A stretch of 64,000 bases of DNA, from positions 186,001-250,000 of the forward strand of contig JACJXZ010000001.1 of assembly GCA_020636375.1 (NCBI GenBank), given 5' to 3'. Made by a program: the position numbers and the translations under genes. Shown piece by piece: positions 1 to 8,303 of the stretch. Source of the stretch: Lewinellaceae bacterium (GTDB lineage Bacteria > Bacteroidota > Bacteroidia > Chitinophagales > Saprospiraceae). The first letter of the stretch is position 1. Each line of letters starts with the position of its first letter. Under the pieces are notes generated by a model. It worked only from the letters and a program-made list of their open reading frames with translations. It was not told the DNA's origin and ran no database searches.

Positions 1-518
1 TGGTCTCTGGACAGGTGGGCAGTATTCAGCCCATTGGGTTGGGAAAAAGCCGGGAAAACCCGGTACATGAGCTTGCCCAGGGCAACCATAACGGAGGCGG
101 GTTCGAAACTCAGCCGTATCCAGGGAGAAGAAGCGATGATGCCCTGGATGTTAGGGTGCCGTTTGAGCGCATAGGCCAGAGCGAGCTGCCCGCCCTGGCT
201 TTGCCCGTAGAGGAAGACGGGCAGGCCCTGGTAATTGATCTCGGCTTCGACCAACAAACGGGCAACTTCATCGAGCAGAGCTTCCGCATCCGGCGCATGG
301 CCCCGGATTCCCTCCGACCGGCCGTGCCCCCGCCGGTCGTAGCCCATAATGCTGAACCCTCTTTCCGTAAAATAGCGGGCGAGGTGATGGTATCGGTTGA
401 CGTGTTCTCCCAGCCCATGCACCAGGCAGATGACTCCCCGGGGGTTATCGGCTTTCCACTCCTTGGCGTAGATATTTACGCCGTCGCCGGTACGCCAGTT
501 GAATTCGGTTTCCTGCAT
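1..518 (-). CDS. alpha/beta hydrolase, lysophospholipase/monoacylglycerol lipase-like (3' part outside window)
   Basis: The reading frame starts at an ATG at 518 and runs off the left edge of the window, giving about 172 residues. It begins MQETEFNWRTGDGVNIYAKE, followed by the oxyanion-side LVHGLGEH segment, the YDRRGHGRSEG segment typical of the serine aminopeptidase S33 / monoglyceride lipase family, and a nucleophile elbow GQSQGG near residue 106 (usual form GxSxGG). The catalytic Asp and His would lie beyond the edge. It follows the 188-residue membrane protein with about 10 bases between stop and start, so the two are probably co-transcribed. The substrate is unknown; carboxylic ester or lysolipid hydrolysis is inferred from the family. 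Confidence 0.85.
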   Translation of the reverse strand, partial: MQETEFNWRTGDGVNIYAKEWKADNPRGVICLVHGLGEHVNRYHHLARYFTERGFSIMGYDRRGHGRSEGIRGHAPDAEALLDEVARLLVEAEINYQGLPVFLYGQSQGGQLALAYALKRHPNIQGIIASSPWIRLSFEPASVMVALGKLMYRVFPAFSQPNGLNTAHLSRD

Positions 519-528
519 GGTTTTCAAT

Positions 529-1095
529 TTAATATAAGCGCTCCCCGGCTTCATATTCGGCAACCCTGGCTTTAGGATAGCGTTGTTTCAGGAAGTCGCC
601 GAGGAACTTGTTCGCCTCCTCGGCATTGGAAAAATCGCCTAACAGGTACGAAAAGGTGCCGTCCTTAAGTTTTTCTGCAAAAACCTTTCCATGTTGGAAG
701 AAAATATCATGGCTGGCGGCCAGCGGTTTGTCCACCCTCTTGATCTCGATCTTGAAACCGGAGTAGCTTTCCGGAATCTTGTACAGACGAGGCTTGAAAT
801 CGTCGGTGCCCACTTTCTGGGGCTGGATGACTTTCGGGGGCGCCTCTTCTTTATCCGCGAATGGGTCGCGGTTATGCGGCCGGTAGGTAGGCGAACCGAA
901 GGACTCGTCAAAATTTTCCTGCTCGCGGACAGGAATGGTATCCTGGCCGGCGGGGCACATTTCCAGATGGGAAGCAATACCTTTGTTAATACGGAGGTAA
1001 TTTCCCAAATTAGCCGTGCCGATGGCAGGCAGGAGGAACACCACCCCAAAAAGCAGTGTTGCCTGGGCAAACGTGAAATTTGTATAATTCATCAT
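529..1095 (-). CDS. membrane-anchored protein of unknown function, possible SPOR-like C-terminus
   Basis: A 188-residue protein with an N-terminal hydrophobic segment (about residues 9-29, ATLLFGVVFLLPAIGTA), a charged and proline-rich linker (about 45-95) and a folded C-terminal part. The end (SYLLGDFSNAEEANKFLGDF and following) resembles the second half of a SPOR-type peptidoglycan-binding domain, where a beta strand with Y-x-G-x-F precedes a helix. This is a weak match by eye. The hydrolase gene follows with a 10-base gap. I do not recognise a specific family, so envelope localisation is inference from the anchor and possible SPOR fold. Confidence 0.7.
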   Translation of the reverse strand: MMNYTNFTFAQATLLFGVVFLLPAIGTANLGNYLRINKGIASHLEMCPAGQDTIPVREQENFDESFGSPTYRPHNRDPFADKEEAPPKVIQPQKVGTDDFKPRLYKIPESYSGFKIEIKRVDKPLAASHDIFFQHGKVFAEKLKDGTFSYLLGDFSNAEEANKFLGDFLKQRYPKARVAEYEAGERLY

Positions 1096-1159
1096 AGTGG
1101 ATAATAGACGAAAATACTAAAATAGGAACAGTCCGCTACAAAACCAACTACTCTTGCAT

Positions 1160-2074
1160 ATGAGTTTACGTATTGTATTTATGGGCACCCCCGAATTTGC
1201 CGTTCCTTCGCTGCAAATCCTGGTAGAGAACGGTTATCAGGTCGTTGGCGTTGTTACGGCCGCCGACAAACTCGGGGGCAGGGGAAAAAAGCAGTTGCTG
1301 GAATCTGCGGTAAAAAAGTATGCGGTGTCCAGAGGCATTCCCGTGCTCCAACCCGTCAGGCTCAGAGACCCGGGCTTCCTGGAATCCCTCCGCCGGCTGG
1401 AAGGCGACCTGTTTGTCGTCGTCGCGTTCAGGATGTTGCCGGAAGTAGTGTGGTCGATGCCGGAACACGGCACCTTCAACCTGCATGGTTCGCTGCTGCC
1501 TAAATACAGAGGCGCCGCCCCCATCAACTGGGCCATTATCAACGGGGAGACAGAAACCGGAGTGACGACTTTCTTCATAAAACAGGAGATCGATACCGGC
1601 GACCTCCTGCTGCAGAAAAAAATGCCCATCGGCGACAATGAAACTGCCGGCGAAGTACACGACAGGATGAAGGTGCTGGGCGCCGAAGCCGTCCTCGAAA
1701 CCGTCAGGGCGATCGAAAGCGGGGGCTATACCCTGGAAAAACAGGACGACAGCCTGGCGACAAAAGCTCCAAAGATATTCCACGAAACATGCGAGATCGA
1801 TTTCAGCCAGCCGGTTCAGCAGGTACACGATTTTATCCGCGGCCTAAGCCCCTACCCTGCCGCGTGGACCAGGCTGGACGGCAAAGTGCTTAAAATCCTG
1901 AGGACGGCTATTGACCACACCCCTCACGAACTGGCCCCGGGCACATTCTTGTCTGACAATAAGGAATGGCTGAAGGTCGCCACACAAGGCGGATTCGTGT
2001 TTGTCCATGAGCTTCAGATGGAAGGCCGCCGCCGGATGCTGGTCGGCGATTTTTTGAATGGGTATTTTTTTTAG
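1160..2074 (+). CDS. fmt: methionyl-tRNA formyltransferase
   Basis: Transfers a formyl group from 10-formyltetrahydrofolate to Met-tRNAfMet before translation initiation. The 304 residues from ATG 1160 start MSLRIVFMGTPEFAVPSL, the classic N-terminus; the in-frame TTG two codons upstream is less likely. The formyltransferase motif shows the catalytic Asn107 and His109 (FNLHGSLLPKYRGAAPINWA) and Asp145 (EIDTGD). The C-terminal domain (about residues 205-304) is the usual tRNA-binding beta barrel. Length is normal for the family. The next gene is a metallo-hydrolase on the same strand; no def gene is adjacent. Confidence 0.97.
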   Translation: MSLRIVFMGTPEFAVPSLQILVENGYQVVGVVTAADKLGGRGKKQLLESAVKKYAVSRGIPVLQPVRLRDPGFLESLRRLEGDLFVVVAFRMLPEVVWSMPEHGTFNLHGSLLPKYRGAAPINWAIINGETETGVTTFFIKQEIDTGDLLLQKKMPIGDNETAGEVHDRMKVLGAEAVLETVRAIESGGYTLEKQDDSLATKAPKIFHETCEIDFSQPVQQVHDFIRGLSPYPAAWTRLDGKVLKILRTAIDHTPHELAPGTFLSDNKEWLKVATQGGFVFVHELQMEGRRRMLVGDFLNGYFF

Positions 2075-2127
2075 TTGTTTTTTAATTGTTGAGATAATTT
2101 TAACTGAGTAAAATAAAACACTGGAAA

Positions 2128-3024
2128 ATGATTCACACACTCGACCTCAGGTTCCTGGACCTGCCGGACACGATTGCCGCCTTTCTCGTGGAGACCTCGG
2201 CGGGCCCTGTCCTGATAGAAACAGGGCCCTACTCGACTTTCGTGTCCCTGGAAAAAGCGGTTAAGGCCAAAGGATATGCCCTGGGCGACATCCGGCATGT
2301 ATTCATCACCCACATTCACCTCGACCATGCCGGCGCTTCCTGGGCGATGGCCGAGCTGGGGGCAACCATCTATTTGCACCCCTTCGGGAAAGGCCATATG
2401 AACGACCCCTCCAAACTGCTGGCCTCTGCCACCCGCATCTACGGGGAGGAGGGCATGGAACGGCTTTGGAGCACAGTGAAGCCCATCCCGGCGGATCAAC
2501 TGCGGACGGTGGAACACCAGGAAGTGATCACCATAGGGGATACGCCGATCAAGGCCTGGCACACGCCGGGGCACGCCGTCCACCACATTGCCTGGCAAAT
2601 CGGAGAGGAGCTGTTTAGCGGCGACGTGGCGGGAGTCAAGATCGAAGGAGGGCCGGTGATGCCCCCCTGCCCTCCCCCGGATATTAACATCGAGCACTGG
2701 CAGGAATCGCTCCGGCTGCTCCGGTCGCTACACCTGAGCAGGATTTACCTGACGCACTTCGGGCTGGTCCCGGCGGAAAGGATACACCCCCACCTCGACG
2801 AACTGGAAGCAGGCTTGCTCCGATGGGCCAGCTGGATGCGGCCGCATTACGAACAAGGCAAGAGCGCGGAGGAAATCACGCCCCTGTTCCAGGCTTTCGT
2901 GAAAAAAGAACTGGCGGCCGCCGGGGTGACGGAGGATCAGTACGCGCTTTATGAGAATGCCAACCCCGCCTGGATGAGTGTGGCGGGGCTGTTGAGGTAT
3001 TGGCGCAAAAAGGGACAGGATTGA
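2128..3024 (+). CDS. MBL-fold metallo-hydrolase
   Basis: A 298-residue cytosolic protein with the metallo-beta-lactamase fold. The zinc-binding motif HIHLDHAG is at residues 62-69, a second histidine falls in WHTPGHAVHH (about 143-152), an aspartate in LFSGDVAG and the final histidine in YLTHFG. This layout fits the glyoxalase II / general hydrolase branch rather than beta-lactamases. It lies 53 bases after fmt on the same strand and may share its transcript. The substrate cannot be told from sequence. Confidence 0.88.
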   Translation: MIHTLDLRFLDLPDTIAAFLVETSAGPVLIETGPYSTFVSLEKAVKAKGYALGDIRHVFITHIHLDHAGASWAMAELGATIYLHPFGKGHMNDPSKLLASATRIYGEEGMERLWSTVKPIPADQLRTVEHQEVITIGDTPIKAWHTPGHAVHHIAWQIGEELFSGDVAGVKIEGGPVMPPCPPPDINIEHWQESLRLLRSLHLSRIYLTHFGLVPAERIHPHLDELEAGLLRWASWMRPHYEQGKSAEEITPLFQAFVKKELAAAGVTEDQYALYENANPAWMSVAGLLRYWRKKGQD

Positions 3025-3109
3025 CAGGATTAACAGGTTTGGGGGGCTGACGGCTTTGGGGGGACAGGATTGGCAGGATTAACAGGTTTGGGGGGCTGCT
3101 GGCTTTGGC
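3012..3109. repeat. 49-bp tandem duplication of GACAGGATT/AACAGG sequence
   Basis: Two nearly identical units of about 49 bp start at 3012 and 3061. Each carries GACAGGATT, a second GGATTAACAGGTTTGG and a G-run followed by CTG and GGCTTTGG. The first unit overlaps the last codons of the MBL gene. Related words (GACAGGATTAACAAGAT) recur in the gap near 19118-19137, so this is a dispersed intergenic simple sequence. Confidence 0.75.
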
Positions 3110-3224
3110 CTGGATAGGCAGGTTTTGGCTACCGGGGCGGTCGCGCACCACTTCTGTATCTTTTTATTATGGGCTACCCTTCGGTGCATTAGGGTACATC
3201 AGTAAGGTAGGCCGCAAAAAAAAA

Positions 3225-3257
3225 CGGATGGCTGAAAAATCCAGCCATCCGTTTTTT
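3225..3257. terminator. bidirectional rho-independent terminator
   Basis: A perfect 10-bp stem CGGATGGCTG (3225-3234) / CAGCCATCCG (3242-3251) with a 7-base loop is flanked by an A-run before and six T after. It therefore works for the MBL gene (plus) and for the small lipid-anchored or secreted protein ending at 3273 (minus). Confidence 0.9.
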
Positions 3258-3272
3258 ATGAACTCGGGGTTT

Positions 3273-3506
3273 TCACGAAGCGGGAATGAGTCGTTTCCCG
3301 GTTTCTACAACTTTCTTGATCAGGTGAATATCCGGGAGGATAACTTTTGCATCGCCAGGCTCCATTTCTTCTTCGTATTCTTCAACGGCGGCCGCCTCGT
3401 CAGAGGAAGCGGCAGGAGAAGAGACCGAATTGAGGAAAATGTAGGCACCAATACTTGAAGCGAGCAGCAAACAGAACAGAACAGTGCGGGTGTTGGACTT
3501 TTTCAT
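3273..3506 (-). CDS. small membrane or periplasmic protein of unknown function
   Basis: From the ATG at 3506 this is a 77-residue protein: MKKSNTRTVLFCLLLASSIG starts a single hydrophobic segment (about residues 8-25), followed by an acidic stretch (DEAAAVEEYEEEMEPGD) and a short basic tail. An upstream in-frame ATG at 3530 would add eight residues, but the Lys-rich MKK start is the better signal-anchor. It ends 16 bases from the bidirectional terminator. No recognisable family. Confidence 0.65.
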   Translation of the reverse strand: MKKSNTRTVLFCLLLASSIGAYIFLNSVSSPAASSDEAAAVEEYEEEMEPGDAKVILPDIHLIKKVVETGKRLIPAS

Positions 3507-3705
3507 TGCGGTGATTTTTTTAAAAGTCACAGTAAAATTAAGGGTTTTCTACCAATTATCCGAATTTCCTCGGCCAGAGGGCTTTTTAATCGGATGAACC
3601 CTTTCATAGGATAAGACGGTTTAAAAAAGAAAAAGGTTGCAAACCCATCTATGAATTCCTACAATAACAAGATGCGGGAAACCGGCAATCTCCCCCATTC
3701 AGGTT

Positions 3706-5508
3706 TTACTTTTCAGACAATCTTTTTTCAATATCTTCGACCCGCCCTTTGGGGATAGCATCGATCAGTTTCCTGGTGTAGTCTCTGGCCGGGTTGGCGT
3801 AGACCTCGTCGGCAGGGCCCTGTTCTTCTATCTTTCCGTTATTCATGACGACCATCCGGTCGCTCATGAACTTGACGACGGAGAGGTCATGAGAAATAAA
3901 AATGTAGGTGAACCGGTATTTTTCCCGCAGTTCCATGAGCAGGTTGAGCACCTGGGCCTGTACGGAAACATCCAGGGCGGAGACGGATTCATCGCAGATG
4001 ATAAACTGGGGGTTCAGGGCCAAAGCTCTGGCGATAGCCACGCGTTGCCGCTGCCCTCCGGAGAACTCATGAGGATACCGGTTGAAAAATTTGGGTTCCA
4101 TATTGACAATATCCAGGAGTTGAAGCGCCCGTTCCCGGCGTTCCTCCTCTCCATTGTACAGGCCATGGACTTCCATAGGCTCCATGATCGCCTTGCCGAT
4201 GGTCAACCGGGGATTGAGGGAAGAATAGGGGTCCTGGAAAATGATCTGCATTTCCTGCCGCAGGGGCATCATTTCTTCAGGGCTCAGCCGGGGAAGGCTC
4301 TGCCCTTTGTAAAGTACGTCTCCGGCGGTAGGCCGGGTCAGCCCCAGGATCGTCCGCCCGAGGGTTGTCTTGCCGCAGCCGGATTCCCCGACCAGGCCCA
4401 GGGTTTCTCCGGGAAACACTTCGAAAGAAAGCCCGTCGACTGCTTTGACGTAATTTTTGGGTTTCCCCCAGAAGTTCTTCCTGCCGGGGAACCACACTTT
4501 CAGTTGTTCGACCTTCAGCAGAGGCGGCCTCGATTTTAGGTGCTCCAGGCGCTGGAGGCTTTCGGTCGCGGGCACCTTCCTATCGGTAAGCACCCCTTCC
4601 ACAGAAGCTTTTTTTTCTTTTATTTCCATCCCTCCTTCCTTGCCGGGGCGGACTTCCATGAAATCGCTGACCACCGGCAGGCGGCGCAGCCGGTAATCCA
4701 GCGGCGGGCGGCAGGCCAGCAGGCTCTTGGTGTAGGGATGTTGCGGGTTGGAAAAGATGTCGAGTACGCCCCCTTCTTCAACTATCCGCCCCTGATACAT
4801 GACGATCACCCGGTCGGCGATCTCGGCGATCACGCCAAGGTCGTGCGTAATAAAGATGATCGAGGACTGCATTTCCTCTTTCAGGCCGTTCATCAGGTCG
4901 AGAATAGCTTTCTGGACCGTCACATCCAGAGCCGTCGTGGGTTCGTCGGCAATGAGGATGCCCGGAGAACAGGACATGGCCATTGCAATCATGACCCGTT
5001 GCTTCTGCCCGCCGGACAACTGGTGTGGGTAGGCGTTGTAGATGCGTTCCGGATCTGGCAGCTGGACTTTCCGGAACAAGGCTATTACTTTCTCCCGCGC
5101 CACTCCCGGCTCTGCCTGCTGATGCAGCCGGATAGCCTCCGCCACCTGTTCCCCACACCGAAAAACCGGGTTGAGGGATGACATGGGCTCCTGGAAGATC
5201 ATGGAGAGCTCGTTGCCCCGGTAGCTTTGCATCTGCCGCCGGGGAATCTGCAAAAGGTCCACCCCCTGGCGGTTGTCCTCCGGGTAGTACAACACCTGCC
5301 CTCCGACCACCTTGCCGGAAGGAGCGGGCAGCAACCCCATGATGGACAGGGAAGTTACCGATTTCCCGGAACCCGACTCCCCCACGATGCCCACCGTCTC
5401 TCCCCGATGGATGGCGAAGCTCAGGCCATCGACCGCCCTGACCTCCCCTTCGTCGGTAAAAAAAGAAGTCCGCAGGCCTTTTACTTCTAAAATTTTATCT
5501 TTACTCAT
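3706..5508 (-). CDS. fused OppD-OppF type peptide ABC transporter ATP-binding protein
   Basis: About 600 residues from ATG 5508 (MSKDKILEVKGL); the extra 15 codons upstream look untranslated. Two complete ABC ATPase domains lie in tandem. The first has Walker A GESGSGKS (about residues 43-50), signature LSGGQKQR and Walker B ILIADEPTTALD. The second has Walker A GESGCGKT (around 375), signature FSGGQRQR and FIICDESVSALD. Each is followed by the oligopeptide/dipeptide-family C-terminal segment (NPQHPYTKSLL; NPARDYTRKLI). It thus equals OppD plus OppF in one chain and powers uptake of peptides or similar solutes. No permease or binding protein is adjacent. Confidence 0.92.
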   Translation of the reverse strand: MSKDKILEVKGLRTSFFTDEGEVRAVDGLSFAIHRGETVGIVGESGSGKSVTSLSIMGLLPAPSGKVVGGQVLYYPEDNRQGVDLLQIPRRQMQSYRGNELSMIFQEPMSSLNPVFRCGEQVAEAIRLHQQAEPGVAREKVIALFRKVQLPDPERIYNAYPHQLSGGQKQRVMIAMAMSCSPGILIADEPTTALDVTVQKAILDLMNGLKEEMQSSIIFITHDLGVIAEIADRVIVMYQGRIVEEGGVLDIFSNPQHPYTKSLLACRPPLDYRLRRLPVVSDFMEVRPGKEGGMEIKEKKASVEGVLTDRKVPATESLQRLEHLKSRPPLLKVEQLKVWFPGRKNFWGKPKNYVKAVDGLSFEVFPGETLGLVGESGCGKTTLGRTILGLTRPTAGDVLYKGQSLPRLSPEEMMPLRQEMQIIFQDPYSSLNPRLTIGKAIMEPMEVHGLYNGEEERRERALQLLDIVNMEPKFFNRYPHEFSGGQRQRVAIARALALNPQFIICDESVSALDVSVQAQVLNLLMELREKYRFTYIFISHDLSVVKFMSDRMVVMNNGKIEEQGPADEVYANPARDYTRKLIDAIPKGRVEDIEKRLSEK

Positions 5509-5531
5509 GCTTTCGTCAGTTGCTGGCGCGG

Positions 5532-5539
5532 CAAATTTA
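5532..5539 (-). promoter_or_regulatory. candidate -7 promoter box for the OppDF gene
   Basis: On the minus strand the bases read TAAATTTG, matching the Bacteroidota -7 consensus TAnnTTTG, 24 bases before the ATG at 5508. No clear -33 TTTG at the usual spacing was seen. Confidence 0.45.
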
Positions 5540-5565
5540 CACATTACAGGCAAATACCATTCTTC

Positions 5566-7851
5566 ATGATGTACAAGGCTATCATTTTTTTCTCCCTTAC
5601 CTTCCCTTCACTCCTGGCAGGCCAGGGACAGCTTAACATGTCACTGCTCGGCCGCTGGGACGACCCTGCCCTACCCTCCGCCGGCAGCATCAGATACAAC
5701 GACATCTGGGGTTACGCCGACTGCGAAGGAAATGAATATGCCATTGTCGGCTCCGCCGGCTATATCCACTTTTTCGACATTACCGCCCCGTCCAACCCGG
5801 TCGAGGTGGCCCGTTTTGCCGGGAGCGTCAATTCTATCTGGCGCGATTTCAAGACCTATGGCGACTTTGCCTACGCGGTTGCCGACCAGGGAAACGACGG
5901 GCTGATGGTTTTCGACCTCAGCCAGCTTCCGGACTCCGTGTCCTTAGTTTTTCAGGACAACAGCCGCTTTACCCGTTCTCACAACGTATTTATCGATGAG
6001 CCCACCGGCCGCCTGTACCTGGCCGGCTCCAACGCCATATCCGGCGGCGTGGCGGCATATAGCCTGGCAGAAAGCCCGGGCGAGCCGGAATTCCTGGGTG
6101 CCTGGCCCCTTCCCGGCGGGTATTTCCACGATATTTATGTACGTAACCATACCGCCTATTGTTCCCACGGCGGGAACGGGCTTTGGGTATACGACTTCTC
6201 GGCCCTCGACTCTATCCGGGTGCTGGGCAACCTGACCTCCTATCCCCAGCAGGGCTACAACCATGCAAGCTGGCTCGACGAAGAGGGGACCCGCCTTGTT
6301 TTTGCCGATGAAACTCACGGGACCAGCCTCAAGCTGGCCGATGTTTCTGACCCCGCCGACATCCGCATCCTGAGCCTTTTCCGGTCGGAGCTGCTCGCGC
6401 CGGCCGCCACCAACAGCATACCCCACAACCCCTTCATCCGCGGCCAGTATGCCATCGTATCCTATTATCACGATGGGGTGCAGGTCTTCAACCTTTCCAA
6501 CCCGGAAGAAGCCGAACGGGTAGCCTACTACGACACCTATCCGGAAAACCAGGGCTATCCTGGCTACCAGGGTTGCTGGGGTGTTTATCCTTTCCTGCCT
6601 TCGGGGAACATTATCGCCTCCGACATCAGCCACGGCCTTTTTGTCCTTTCGGCGGACAGTATCGCCCTTGGGGGCGCTACCCCCCTCGAAGCCGGCATCG
6701 AAGTGCTCGCCGGCAACCTTTCCGCCTGCGAAGGGGACACCACCCTGTTGGGGGCAAGCCCGGCCGGACTGGATACCTACGAATGGTTGCTCAACGGGGA
6801 ACTCATCGGTTCCGGATTGGAATTCCCGGCTACCCGGCCCGGTATTTACCAGTTGGTGGTAAGCGACGGCCGTTGCACCGAAATTTCGGAACCGGCAGAA
6901 CTGCTTTTCTCCCCTGCTCCGGAAGCCATCCTCCCGGAATCGCCCTACATTTACTGCGGAGAGGCCCCTCCTGCCATCTCCACTTCTTCCCAGGGAGATT
7001 CCTACAACTGGTTTTTAAACGGGGAGCAATTAGTGGGCGAACACCAGGAAACCCTTGAGATCACAGAAGGGGGTTTCTATCAGGTCGAGGTCGTCGCCGG
7101 AGGGTGCAGCAGCCGGTCGGATGAGCTGGAGGTCATCCTGGGGCAAATGCCCGCTCCACTGGCCAACATTGTCTTTCCGGACAGCTACTGCCTGGGGGCT
7201 GACACCGTATTGCTGGATGGGGCCGGTTCGGGCAATCAATACTTCGTCATCACAGAAACAAGCTCCGGCACTACGGACACGTTCACCAACCACTACGCCA
7301 TCACGGCTTCGGGCACTTATTTCCTTGAAGCCTTCACCGAATATTGTTCCATGGCCATCGAACCACCTCTGGAGGTTTTCTTCCACGAACCGGTAGTGCC
7401 TGCCCTGACGGCAGACGGAAACAGGTTGACCAGTTCCCCGGCAACCGCCTACCAGTGGTATCAGGATGAAGAACCCATACCTGGCGCCACCGGGCAACAA
7501 TACACCGTTGAGGAAAGCGGCCAGTACGCCGTGGAGACCATCGACGCTAATGGCTGCGCCGCCCGCTCAGAAACTGTACTCATAGAAGTAAGCAGCGGCA
7601 CAGGAGTGCTTGCCGGCAAAGACCTTCGCTTTTACCCCAACCCGGTGCGCGACGGCCTGTTGCTCGAAGCCACAAATCCGCCGCAGGCATACCGGATAAC
7701 CACCCCGGACGGCCGGGAGGCAGCCCGCTGGCAACAATGGAAGGCCGGTGCGCAGGCCATACCTATGGAGAGCCTGCCTGATGGCATTTACCTGATACAG
7801 CTGTTGTTTGACGATGGTATCGGCAGCCTGCGGGTTGTGAAAAAGCAATAG
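5566..7851 (+). CDS. choice-of-anchor B family beta-propeller protein with T9SS sorting domain
   Basis: 761 residues with an N-terminal signal peptide (IIFFSLTFPSLLAGQ). Residues about 25-370 form the choice-of-anchor B / LVIVD-like repeat domain (IWGYADCEGNEYAIVGSAG, IHFFDITAPSNPVEVARF, VFDLS and similar), predicted to be a secreted propeller. The middle (about 375-680) has repeated Ig-like or PKD-like segments with Cys pairs. The last ~80 residues (LRFYPNPVRDGLLLE ... DGIYLIQLLFD ... LRVVKKQ) are a T9SS type A sorting domain. The protein should cross the outer membrane through the T9SS to which the porT product in this window belongs. Function unknown. Confidence 0.88.
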   Translation: MMYKAIIFFSLTFPSLLAGQGQLNMSLLGRWDDPALPSAGSIRYNDIWGYADCEGNEYAIVGSAGYIHFFDITAPSNPVEVARFAGSVNSIWRDFKTYGDFAYAVADQGNDGLMVFDLSQLPDSVSLVFQDNSRFTRSHNVFIDEPTGRLYLAGSNAISGGVAAYSLAESPGEPEFLGAWPLPGGYFHDIYVRNHTAYCSHGGNGLWVYDFSALDSIRVLGNLTSYPQQGYNHASWLDEEGTRLVFADETHGTSLKLADVSDPADIRILSLFRSELLAPAATNSIPHNPFIRGQYAIVSYYHDGVQVFNLSNPEEAERVAYYDTYPENQGYPGYQGCWGVYPFLPSGNIIASDISHGLFVLSADSIALGGATPLEAGIEVLAGNLSACEGDTTLLGASPAGLDTYEWLLNGELIGSGLEFPATRPGIYQLVVSDGRCTEISEPAELLFSPAPEAILPESPYIYCGEAPPAISTSSQGDSYNWFLNGEQLVGEHQETLEITEGGFYQVEVVAGGCSSRSDELEVILGQMPAPLANIVFPDSYCLGADTVLLDGAGSGNQYFVITETSSGTTDTFTNHYAITASGTYFLEAFTEYCSMAIEPPLEVFFHEPVVPALTADGNRLTSSPATAYQWYQDEEPIPGATGQQYTVEESGQYAVETIDANGCAARSETVLIEVSSGTGVLAGKDLRFYPNPVRDGLLLEATNPPQAYRITTPDGREAARWQQWKAGAQAIPMESLPDGIYLIQLLFDDGIGSLRVVKKQ

Positions 7852-7869
7852 CCGGCGGGGCGCTGTTCG

Positions 7870-7916
7870 CGTTTCCGGCTTCCCCGGCCCGACTGCCTCC
7901 CGGAAAGCCGGAAACG
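7870..7916. terminator. long-stem hairpin after the choice-of-anchor B gene
   Basis: A perfect 12-bp stem CGTTTCCGGCTT (7870-7881) / AAGCCGGAAACG (7905-7916) with a 23-base loop starts 19 bases after the stop codon. There is no T-run, so it may be a 3'-end stabilising structure rather than an intrinsic terminator. Confidence 0.5.
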
Positions 7917-8303
7917 GGAACTTACGAACTACTGACAAAGGTCATTTTGAAGTTGCTGAGAATTTCTTTTATTTGCCTGGCAGAATAATAGTTATGCAAA
8001 AGCCAGGCCTGTTTGTATATTTATTTGCAATACAACTCATCGCCTGGAAATTATTTTCATTTTAAGTGGGGAAAATGATTTTCAAAAAATATATTTGCCC
8101 TATCTTTAGGGCACTTTCGCATAAAGTATCACTACCCGCTATTACTCAGCACCTGTATTTTTCGCTAAATCAACATCTTACGCCTATTCTTTCAAGCTGT
8201 TTTTTAGTGTATTTAACACACTAAGCCTATTATGGCATCATCCGGCCGCAGTAGTGGTCGGGGTATGCCGAGCAAACAAAACTAAATCTAAACAGTAGCT
8301 CTT
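7917..8303 (+). promoter_or_regulatory. susC upstream region with candidate promoter
   Basis: This 387-base gene-free stretch is AT-rich compared with its surroundings. It holds TATATTTG at 8090-8097, a full match to the TAnnTTTG -7 box, about 205 bases before the susC ATG. A long 5' leader would follow. No regulator gene (SusR, HTCS or anti-sigma pair) lies next to it. No other feature was recognised. Confidence 0.45.
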
